From: Spirochaetaceae bacterium | GTDB lineage: Bacteria; Spirochaetota; Spirochaetia; Treponematales; Breznakiellaceae | DNA: 11,457 nucleotides | Assembly: GCA_031265535.1 (NCBI GenBank) | Contig: JAISCO010000417.1 | Coordinates: forward strand, 1 to 11,457 | Direction: 5' to 3' | Shown: positions 5,656-11,338 of the stretch, in pieces | Position numbering within the stretch: the first letter of the stretch is position 1 | Layout: each line of letters starts with the position of its first letter | Translations under genes and position numbers: made by a program | Notes under the pieces: generated by a model | Database searches by the model: none | Told to the model about the DNA's origin: nothing | The model's input: the letters and a program-made list of their open reading frames with translations, nothing else

Positions 5656-5817
5656 GGGCTTAAAGACCGCCCTGAAGGGCGGAGAGGCTCATTTTGCCGC
5701 AAATTTGTTTGCGCGTAAACTTGTTGACGGACGGCGTTCGCTCCGGTGACGCGTTCTCTACCCGCGCCATTTTTCTATTTCGGCAGTGGGCTCAACGCAA
5801 AGCGTTGAGCCCATTTT
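5656..5817 (+). repeat. Palindrome cluster after ssb
   Basis: Contains CCGCCC-TGAA-GGGCGG (5667-5682) and CGCAAA-tttg-TTTGCG (5698-5713). The second is preceded by GGAGAGGCTCATTTTGCCG, related to GGGGAGGCTCATTTGCTC at 5948. No gene is supported here. Confidence 0.65.
5787..5817 (+). terminator. Probable rho-independent terminator downstream of ssb
   Basis: TGGGCTCAACGC (5787-5798), loop AAA, GCGTTGAGCCCA (5802-5813): a perfect 12-bp stem followed by TTTT. It is about 130 bases after the ssb stop, and the stem is of the GCTCAAC/GTTGAGC type found near 888 and 1320, so it may be a repeat used as a terminator. Confidence 0.55.
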
Positions 5818-5819
5818 CG

Positions 5820-6175
5820 CCAGACCCAAGGCCTGCCATCGGTAGTGCGCCCATTGTGAGTGCGTAAACGGCAAGCGCTCATATCAACCTTGATTCGCAA
5901 AGTCTGGTTTAATACCCCGCCGCAAACTTGTTTGCGCGCTCTGCGGCGGGGAGGCTCATTTGCTCAAACAGCTTTTCACCGGCATCTTTGGAGTGATAGT
6001 AAAACAGGATATCCTCCGGTTTTGCCGGCATATCGGTCGTGAATATCAGGAAAAAACCTTTGCTTCGTCTCAATTTATCAATTTCATCGTTGTCTACCCG
6101 GAAGTCAAATCCGCTGTCATTATCATGCTTGAAAAAACACTTGCGAAGACATTTTAATTGTGGCTTGACAAAACA
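5820..6175 (-). pseudogene. Transposase remnant of the IS4 superfamily (IS1634-like C-terminal part)
   Basis: The minus strand, read from 6175 downwards, gives a recognisable transposase C-terminal region: FDFRVDNDEIDKLRRSKGFF, then LIFTTDMPAKPEDILFYYHS, then KDAGEKLFEQM (to 5957). After a 65-bp interruption (5956-5892) it resumes in register as KVDMSACRLRTHNGRTTDGR (from 5891). With the interruption removed, the IS4-type signature Y-2-R-3-E-6-K is recovered as Y-HS-K-DAG-E-KLFEQM-K, with Lys in place of Arg, followed by the usual RLR-x-H. The N-terminal two thirds, with the first two acidic catalytic residues, are absent. The remnant ends in the 5787-5813 hairpin. It is certainly inactive. 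Confidence 0.75.
5892..5956 (-). mobile_element. 65-bp palindromic repeat inserted in the transposase remnant
   Basis: The 65 bases separate two in-register parts of the transposase signature. They contain CCCCGCCGCA (5915-5924) paired with TGCGGCGGGG (5942-5951) around the palindrome CGCAAAC-tt-GTTTGCG (5921-5936). On the minus strand the element starts AGCCTCCCCGCCGC, as at 839-852, and ends GGTATTAAACC-GACTTTGCGAATC, as at 1479-1502. It encodes nothing and shows no clear target duplication. Confidence 0.7.
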
Positions 6176-6196
6176 CTTGCAAAAACACTTACAAAT
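6133..6196 (+). repeat. Short AAACACTT repeats
   Basis: AAACACTTRC recurs three times in an AT-rich stretch at the upstream edge of the transposase remnant: AAACACTTGCGAAG, AAACACTTGCAAAA and AAACACTTACAAAT. Possibly the decayed end of the insertion sequence. Confidence 0.5.
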
Positions 6197-6453
6197 ACTT
6201 GATATTTTTAAGAAGCATGCATATAATGTAGTTATATTTCAAAAAAATAGAAATGCAAAATCTTGTTTTGCACGTAAGCGTGAAAGATTAGATTTTGGAT
6301 ATTTTTGCTTTTGAGGCGGTTTTTCACCCGCCGGCGAAAGACAGCGTTTGTAGTATTAGGAGATTTATTGTGGCAGGAAGCCTTATAAAACACAGAGAGA
6401 GTTTTTGCGTTTTAACCGCGAAAGATTTGGCGCGGGATAACGTCCGTATCTCA

Positions 6454-6467
6454 CCCCCCCCCCCCCC
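6454..6467 (+). repeat. Homopolymer of 14 C (14 G on the minus strand)
   Basis: An uninterrupted run of 14 C, 213 bases before the first start codon of the operon and 18 bases before a possible -35 element. Long G/C runs are prone to slippage. In Treponema pallidum, poly-G runs upstream of tpr genes change promoter activity. Whether this run does so is inference. Confidence 0.9.
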
Positions 6468-6530
6468 GATAAGTTTACCCGAAATTACCGCATAATTCAT
6501 AACATTGTTATAGTTTATTCTCGTTCCCAT

Positions 6531-6563
6531 AGCGCCGGGTGCCCTTCGGCGCTGCTTGTTTTT
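6531..6563 (+). terminator. Terminator-like hairpin in the operon leader
   Basis: AGCGCCG (6531-6537) pairs with CGGCGCT (6547-6553) around a nine-base loop, and TTGTTTTT follows at 6556-6563. If the promoter is at 6485-6514 this hairpin would act as an attenuator; otherwise it ends transcription from upstream and the operon promoter lies between 6564 and 6660. Confidence 0.5.
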
Positions 6564-6679
6564 AATTCGTGCTATATAGCCATTTCCGTAATTGCGGGTT
6601 TTGATAACACCCTATACACGGTAAATAAAAGGCTTATGCAAATGGCAAAAAATATATGCGGTACAAGGAGGAATTTTTT

Positions 6680-8314
6680 ATGAGGGGCAGCGGACGATTG
6701 GCATTGCGCCCGGTTTCTTTTGTTTTGGCTTTTGGATTGCTTTTGTATGCCTGCCAGACCGAAAAATTGATTCTTGTCAGCAACAGCGAGCATTTTGATT
6801 ACAAGGATCCGTCTACCATAGGCAACCGGGACAACATACCGCCGTGGGTAAATACCGCAAATTATAAAGCTCCCGCCGCCGACGGCAATTTCTATGCTGT
6901 GGGCGTAAGCGACAAGCCTCCTTTTAACGGCCGTTTGCGGCTGTCCGAGCAGGAGGCAAGCGCGGAAGCGGTTTCCGACGCGCAAAGAAAAATAGCCGAA
7001 CATATCCGGACCGAAATCAAATCTCTTTTGGACAGCAGTACGCGGGACACTGTTGCGGTAACGCAGGAGAAAGGCAGGACCAAGGTAAAACAGGAAAGCC
7101 GGGATGAGCTTATAATGAATGTTGCTGCCAGCTCTTCCGCGGTACTTAACGGATTGGTTTCGGAAGCTGTCTTTTGGGAAAAATACGAAAAAGTTGGCAA
7201 AGACGGCGCGGTACGGGAATACTACACCTATTATGTGCGGGTCCGTATTCCCGAAACCGAGATAGCCAAAGAACGGGAAAGGCTTGCGAAAATACAGGAT
7301 TTTGAGGCTGAACAGTTAGAAAATTTTGATATGCTCCGGAAGGAATATGTTTCGGTTAAAGAAAATTTAAGCAGGATAGACTACCAGGGTAACGAAGCGT
7401 TCTACAACGCGCAGTTCCAGAAACTCCTTGCAATCTCCGCAATGCTTCAAAATATGAAATTCGCCGATGCCAATTCGCAGCCCCATAGGGAACAGGCGGA
7501 ACTGCTGAAAACAGCCGAAAACGATATTGCCGGCTTTGATCCCCAGGACCGGCAGAAGCAGCTTGTCAGGACGCTTCAGGGTACAGTTGTTACTTTGCGT
7601 TCTGAAATCGACAGACTGAAAAATGATCACGGCGGCACGGTGAGGGAAAAAGAATTTGAAATCCAACTGAGAGACCAGAAAATCGCCTCGCTTCAGGGAC
7701 AACTTGATAATGCCTTACAGGATCTCAAAACGGAAATAAACAATTTGCACAGCCGGGGCGTAACCTTTGTTTCGCAGTATACGCTTTTTGCCTATCCTCC
7801 GCGGCCAAATGAACGCCTTGTCGCGTTAGACGGAAATTCTGTTTATATCGCCTCCGCTCCGGTAAGCAACCGTGAGTTTTCCGCTTTTTTGACCGCGGCC
7901 AACGGAAACAATGTTTCTATAGACCCCTCCGCTTTGGAAAGCCCGGCGGTCAGCGTTTCCTGGATTCAGGCGGCGGCCTACTGTAATTGGTTAAGCCGGC
8001 TGTACGGCTACGGAGAATACTATGCGGTCAGCGGCGAAACAGTAAGCGTAAACGGGCGGGGAGACGGCTACAGGCTGCCGGCGCGGAACGAGATTCTTGC
8101 CGGCCTAAAAGACAGAGTCATAGAGCCGGACGGCCTTACGGGCATGGGCATTCTGGGGTCCGGTTCCGACCGCGGTTCAATGTACGCGTACAGACTGCCG
8201 GAAGGCTTAAGCGAAGCGGAGGACATGGAGGCGCTTTTGAGTGAGAGAATTATGTCAGGAAGCGAATATGACGTTGAAACCGGATTCAGGGTTGCCAGAG
8301 ATGCTCAAAGATAA
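6680..8314 (+). CDS. Lipoprotein with LPP20-like domain, coiled coil and degenerate FGE-like domain (544 aa)
   Basis: First gene of the operon. The ATG at 6680 is chosen because AAGGAGG lies eight bases upstream and it gives a proper signal peptide ending in the lipobox LYAC (Cys25); the in-frame ATG at 6656 does not. Residues 54-190 carry the operon's shared module: PPWV, FYAVGVSD, an Ala-rich helix (EASAEAVSDAQRKIAEHI) and a closing YYTYYVRVRIP, resembling LPP20/FlpT N-terminal domains. Residues 192-225 and about 300-350 are charged heptad-like coiled coil. Residues 380-540 look like a formylglycine-generating-enzyme (sulfatase-modifying factor) fold: PVSNREFSAFL, VSWIQAAAYCNWLSRLYG, GYRLPARNE and a closing TGFRVAR. 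The usual EWEYAARGG and RGGSW-type segments are missing and the domain is short, so it is probably a binding or structural domain rather than an oxidase. The stop overlaps the next start by 14 bases. Confidence 0.85.
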   Translation: MRGSGRLALRPVSFVLAFGLLLYACQTEKLILVSNSEHFDYKDPSTIGNRDNIPPWVNTANYKAPAADGNFYAVGVSDKPPFNGRLRLSEQEASAEAVSDAQRKIAEHIRTEIKSLLDSSTRDTVAVTQEKGRTKVKQESRDELIMNVAASSSAVLNGLVSEAVFWEKYEKVGKDGAVREYYTYYVRVRIPETEIAKERERLAKIQDFEAEQLENFDMLRKEYVSVKENLSRIDYQGNEAFYNAQFQKLLAISAMLQNMKFADANSQPHREQAELLKTAENDIAGFDPQDRQKQLVRTLQGTVVTLRSEIDRLKNDHGGTVREKEFEIQLRDQKIASLQGQLDNALQDLKTEINNLHSRGVTFVSQYTLFAYPPRPNERLVALDGNSVYIASAPVSNREFSAFLTAANGNNVSIDPSALESPAVSVSWIQAAAYCNWLSRLYGYGEYYAVSGETVSVNGRGDGYRLPARNEILAGLKDRVIEPDGLTGMGILGSGSDRGSMYAYRLPEGLSEAEDMEALLSERIMSGSEYDVETGFRVARDAQR

Positions 8315-8978
8315 GCCTGTCCGGATGCTTCTTGTTTTGCTTGCGGTATGCTCATCCCGCGCGTTTGCCGATGATGACGCGGCGCGGATTCTTTCGGTCA
8401 GCCCAAGGTTCTATGAGAAATATTTACCCTTTAATGATTATATCAGGCTGAGTATGGTTCGGGACGCTGTTATCTATACGGAAAAATCTGATCCGGCTAT
8501 GTCCCGCCATATTCTTGTGGTATCTGAAAAAGAGATACTTGGCCTGTACCGGAGCGGCATGGAAAAACTTGCGGAACGGATGAGCCATGTAGACCGAAAA
8601 CTATCTGAGCTTATTGGGATTACTGGGATTACCGGCCCCGCGGAGGCTGAAATAGCCATGCTGGATAGGGAATATGCCGATTACAAGGCAAATATCGGCC
8701 AACATCCCGAAGCTGACGAGGTTATGGATAAAATCGAGAAACTATACGCGGAATTGATTTTGAGAAAACGCTATGAACAGCGCGTAACGGGGACGGTTTA
8801 TACGGTTTATATCGTAAAACAGGGAGACTGGCTTGTCAAAATCGCCGGGTTGGACGCCGTGTACGGCGACTGGAGAAAGTGGAGATTGATTTACGAGGCA
8901 AATAAAGGCACTATGCCCAATCCCAATAATCCCGCCCTTATCTTTCCCGGAATGCGTCTCGCGATTCCGCGAAATTGA
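8301..8978 (+). CDS. Secreted LysM-domain protein (225 aa)
   Basis: Encodes a periplasmic protein with a C-terminal LysM domain (residues 166-224: VYIVKQGDWLVKIAG, WRLIYEANK, then the NPNNPALIFPGMRLAIP ending), which binds the glycan of peptidoglycan. The chosen ATG (8301) lies inside the end of the previous gene and gives a clean signal peptide, MLKDKPVRM plus LLVLLAVCSS, cleaved after AFA. An earlier in-frame ATG at 8241 would put 20 charged residues in front of it and is rejected. Residues 25-160 are mostly helical (SRHILVVSEKEILGLYRSGM, LSELIGITGITGPAEAEIAM), with a short GITGITG repeat at the DNA level. The overlap with the 544-aa gene suggests translational coupling. It is a natural peptidoglycan anchor for the lipoproteins encoded around it. 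Confidence 0.88.
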   Translation: MLKDKPVRMLLVLLAVCSSRAFADDDAARILSVSPRFYEKYLPFNDYIRLSMVRDAVIYTEKSDPAMSRHILVVSEKEILGLYRSGMEKLAERMSHVDRKLSELIGITGITGPAEAEIAMLDREYADYKANIGQHPEADEVMDKIEKLYAELILRKRYEQRVTGTVYTVYIVKQGDWLVKIAGLDAVYGDWRKWRLIYEANKGTMPNPNNPALIFPGMRLAIPRN

Positions 8979-9012
8979 GCGGTATTATCGTGTGGTTATC
9001 GTGTGGTTTAAC

Positions 9013-9045
9013 GTTCTTTGTTAAAGAACAGTAAATATTTTTTTT
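9013..9045 (+). terminator. Weak terminator-like hairpin between the LysM and 196-aa genes
   Basis: GTTCTTT (9013-9019), loop GTT, AAAGAAC (9023-9029), then AGTAAATA and eight T (9038-9045). The stem is AT-rich and the T-run is eight bases away, so at most it attenuates. It immediately precedes the ribosome binding site of the next gene. GTGTGGTT-type repeats (ATCGTGTGGTT twice, about 8987-9010) lie just upstream. Confidence 0.4.
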
Positions 9046-9058
9046 GATGGAGTGTTTT

Positions 9059-9649
9059 ATGAAAAAGAGTTATTTGGTAACGGTTGCTTTGACCTTGCTG
9101 GTCATTGCGTTTGCGGCAGGCTGCGCCTCTTCACCCGACTCCGGGGCTTCCGTCGGTGGCGGAAGAGTCATTATTGGCGCTTATGGAGATCCCCGGCCGG
9201 ATTGGGACAGGACACTGCCTAAAGATGCCGATGTTCATTATTTTAAGGGGATTGGCCGGGGAGCCCAGACCGAAACCGCCAAACGCGGCACGGCAACCGC
9301 CGACGCTTTGGCGCAGTTGTCGAGGTGGAAGGAGGCAAAAATAGGAAGCGCCCTTAAAGATTATGTGCAGGAATCGGGAACCCACGGAAACACACAGGCG
9401 CTTCAGGATTTTGAACAAACGGTTGTCGCCAAAGCCGTGGCAAACACATCGGGCTTTATGGAAGTAGACAGCTGGGTCGATCAGAATGGAAACTACCACA
9501 TACTGTATTCGTATCCGAATGCCGACGTGATGAACGATTTTAAGTCTACGGCAAATACGTTTGTCCGCAATCAGGCCGCGGCATTTGCGGAATTCAAGGC
9601 CGATGAAGCGTTCAGAATGCTTGAGGCGGAAATGGCAAAGGATGATTAG
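9059..9649 (+). CDS. LPP20-like lipoprotein (196 aa)
   Basis: A membrane-anchored lipoprotein. The signal peptide MKKSYLVTVALTLLVIAFAAGC has the lipobox AAGC with Cys22, followed by ASSPDSG. The start at 9059 is supported by GGAG six bases upstream; the in-frame ATGs at 9044 and 9047 are too early for it. The mature part shows the shared module most clearly: RPDWDRTLP, HYFKGIGRGA, an Ala-rich helix (AKRGTATADALAQLSRW), then a SGFMEVDSWVDQNGNYHILYSYP closing segment, as in LPP20 and FlpT N-terminal domains. The C-terminus (about 165-196) is a charged helix (FAEFKADEAFRMLEAEMAKDD). A large hairpin starts at the last base of the stop. Likely an envelope structural or assembly factor; the exact role is unknown. 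Confidence 0.87.
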   Translation: MKKSYLVTVALTLLVIAFAAGCASSPDSGASVGGGRVIIGAYGDPRPDWDRTLPKDADVHYFKGIGRGAQTETAKRGTATADALAQLSRWKEAKIGSALKDYVQESGTHGNTQALQDFEQTVVAKAVANTSGFMEVDSWVDQNGNYHILYSYPNADVMNDFKSTANTFVRNQAAAFAEFKADEAFRMLEAEMAKDD

Positions 9650-9704
9650 GAACCGTGCAAGAAAACAACATGACCAAATGGCCATGTTGTTTCCGCGTGG
9701 TTCC
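9649..9704 (+). terminator. Hairpin starting in the stop codon of the 196-aa gene
   Basis: GGAACC (9649-9654) pairs with GGTTCC (9699-9704), and AAACAACATG (9663-9672) with CATGTTGTTT (9683-9692), with CCA/TGG in the loop. The first G is the last base of the TAG stop. No U-tract follows, so it could reduce rather than end expression of the downstream genes. Confidence 0.55.
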
Positions 9705-9715
9705 TTTGGGAAATT

Positions 9716-9743
9716 GTCTTGCCCCGCCGCGGCGGGGCAAGAC
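9716..9743 (+). repeat. 28-bp perfect GC-rich palindrome before the 254-aa gene
   Basis: GTCTTGCCCCGCCG (9716-9729) is followed directly by its exact reverse complement (9730-9743). It ends two bases before the GGAGG ribosome binding site (9746-9750). The preceding GAAATTGTCTTGCCC also occurs at 608-622, so this is a dispersed repeat. A very stable stem here would affect translation or transcript stability of the next gene. Confidence 0.85.
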
Positions 9744-9754
9744 ATGGAGGAAGC

Positions 9755-10519
9755 GTGACAAAACATCCTATTTCTGAAATTCTGATAGTCTTTTTGTGCT
9801 GCGTAATATCCTGCCGGACATATCAGGTTCATTCAAATTATGAAGATCTTAATGCCGTCTTAAACGCCGGCAGATACAGTTCCGATGTGTATATAGGCAT
9901 TTCCGGCAGGATGTCTGTGCGTGAAAAGGAACTTGAATACGCAAAACTCCATATAGCAAATCAAATAGCTTTGCGGGAAAGATGCGTTGTCGATGAAGGA
10001 ATGGTATTCATATACGGCGCCCGTCAAAATTATGACGCGATTGACTCAAATTTTGACTACGATGACAGCCGTCTCGCCGATATTATGGACCGGATTGAAG
10101 TTTTTGATACTTATATATTCCCGGACTTTTCTGTAATTATTGGGCGCGATACGCAAATGTCAGGCCGGGCAAATTATTTTGTCAACCTAAGTCCCGGCGC
10201 CGCTCCTGAATGGGTAAATCGTCCTCCCGTTATTGCCGGATACTATGTCGGGATTGGCAGGGCCGAAAAATATTCTTTGCCATATAAGGGGATTATTGTA
10301 GCGGACCTTAACGCCGCCCAGCAGATCGCAATGGAAATAAACACTTTTTCAGATACTTTTTTCAGGGATACTGTTCGTGAGGGCGCTGTAAATTACTCTG
10401 AACATATTCGCGGCGATCTTGTTCTGGTAAAAGCGGAATTGCGCGGCTTTTATATTCTTGACAGATGGATAGACCCCGTCAGCGCATTTTGTTATTCGCT
10501 GGGAATAGCGGAAAAATAA
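9755..10519 (+). CDS. Lipoprotein with two LPP20-like modules (254 aa, GTG start)
   Basis: The GTG at 9755 is chosen because GGAGG lies four bases upstream and because it gives a signal peptide ILIVFLCCVISC with a relaxed lipobox (VISC, Cys20); the ATG at 9719 lies inside a palindrome and would add a charged Arg/Gly leader. The mature protein repeats the shared module: about residues 46-140 (VYIGISGRM, then a helix with AKLHIANQIALRER) and about 150-250 (PEWVNRPP, YYVGIGRA, AADLNAAQQIAMEI-like helix, closing LRGFYILDRWIDPVSAFCYS). The second copy is closest to the 196-aa lipoprotein. An internal duplication is the simplest explanation. The following gene starts 18 bases after the stop, in the same transcript. 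Function unknown, presumably in the envelope. Confidence 0.82.
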   Translation: MTKHPISEILIVFLCCVISCRTYQVHSNYEDLNAVLNAGRYSSDVYIGISGRMSVREKELEYAKLHIANQIALRERCVVDEGMVFIYGARQNYDAIDSNFDYDDSRLADIMDRIEVFDTYIFPDFSVIIGRDTQMSGRANYFVNLSPGAAPEWVNRPPVIAGYYVGIGRAEKYSLPYKGIIVADLNAAQQIAMEINTFSDTFFRDTVREGAVNYSEHIRGDLVLVKAELRGFYILDRWIDPVSAFCYSLGIAEK

Positions 10520-10537
10520 TTTAAGGAATGTGGACAA

Positions 10538-11296
10538 ATGAAAAAATTTATTGCTTTACCTGTACTGATATGGTGTTTTCTGGCGCCGCTTTGGGGCGAT
10601 GACGCCGCATATCAGGCGCAAATTCAGGCCATGATAATGGAACTGGAGATGGATGATCTTCTGGCACTGTGGTTTACCGACGCGGATACCGGACAGCCGA
10701 TAGTGGACGCTTTGGTGGCTGTAGAAAAAAAAGGCGGCATAAAAACCGACAAAGACGGTTTGGCGATATTTCCTGTTATTGAGGACGGAGAACACCGGTT
10801 TATAATACAAAAAGAAGGATATGTTACATACCGGGGTTCATTTACCGTCTTTGCTGGAACTATTTTTTTTAACAAATATTCCATTCCAAAACTTTTATCA
10901 GTAAATAATATCAAGATTGTGCTGGATTGGGACGCCGCGCCCCGGGACCTTGACGCGCATTTGGTAAAGGAAGGCATATACCATATTTCATACCGTGATG
11001 TAAAGAAATCCGATGACGGCGCCGCCTGGCTTGATCGTGATGATATGGACGGCTTTGGCCCTGAAACCATTACAGTCACACAGCTTGATCCCAATGCGAC
11101 ATACCGGTATTTTGTGTTTAATTACAGCAGCCGCCAGGATGAAAACAGTTCCTCTCTTTCCGCTTCAAAAGCGGTGGTGCGGGTTTTTGTCGACAACAAA
11201 TTTCAGGCTGCCTATCAGATACAGCCCGGCAGACGAGGGACGACATGGAATGTGTTTAACATTGTAAACGGGAAGATACAAATTGTAGATGAGTGA
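10538..11296 (+). CDS. Secreted protein with carboxypeptidase-regulatory-like and YfaP/DUF2135-like domains (252 aa)
   Basis: A periplasmic protein with a signal peptide (MKKFIALPVLIWCFLAPLWG, cleaved before DDAAYQ) and no lipobox. Residues 40-125 form a beta-sandwich of the carboxypeptidase-regulatory/PEGA type (LWFTDADTGQPIVDALVAVE, KTDKDGLAIFPV, GEHRFIIQKEGY). Residues 126-250 resemble YfaP/DUF2135: LDWDAAPRDLDAHLV, WLDRDDMDGFGPETITV, then RYFVFNYSS and a closing VVRVFVDNKF. The Asp-rich D-L-D and L-D-x-D-D motifs suggest metal or calcium binding. AAGGA ten bases before the ATG is the ribosome binding site. The next gene (11340) begins 43 bases after the stop. The combination suggests a surface-binding accessory for the lipoproteins encoded upstream; no enzymatic residues are recognised. 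Confidence 0.83.
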   Translation: MKKFIALPVLIWCFLAPLWGDDAAYQAQIQAMIMELEMDDLLALWFTDADTGQPIVDALVAVEKKGGIKTDKDGLAIFPVIEDGEHRFIIQKEGYVTYRGSFTVFAGTIFFNKYSIPKLLSVNNIKIVLDWDAAPRDLDAHLVKEGIYHISYRDVKKSDDGAAWLDRDDMDGFGPETITVTQLDPNATYRYFVFNYSSRQDENSSSLSASKAVVRVFVDNKFQAAYQIQPGRRGTTWNVFNIVNGKIQIVDE

Positions 11297-11338
11297 GCTT
11301 GTTTCAAGACCCGGCTGCTTAATATACAGAGGGTACAA

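Larger units (their letters stand above)
6200..6679. other. Gene-free leader of the exported-protein operon
   Basis: No gene is supported. The stretch holds an AT-rich segment (to about 6310), GGCGG/CCGCC around 6316-6333, a run of 14 C (6454-6467), a possible promoter (TTACCG at 6485-6490, an 18-base spacer, TATAGT at 6509-6514), a terminator-like hairpin (6531-6563), and weak promoter-like elements (TTGATA at 6601 with TAAATA at 6622; TTGCGG at 6592 with TATACA at 6613). Confidence 0.55.

Noticed and set aside
6324..6530. 68-codon minus-strand frame reading through the C run as poly-Gly (GGGGGEIRTL…)
   Set aside because: A frame across a homopolymer and repeat sequence without a ribosome binding site. 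Peptides with an EIRTL-like start are common false translations of repeat or tRNA-like antisense sequence.
9131..9832. 233-codon minus-strand frame opposite the 196-aa lipoprotein gene
   Set aside because: Shadow of the lipoprotein gene; it reads through the palindromes at 9649-9743 and has no domain or start signal.
1..11338. Plasmid replication origin with iterons
   Set aside because: The repeats are palindromic and dispersed rather than tandem iterons, and no Rep, Par or mobilisation gene is encoded.
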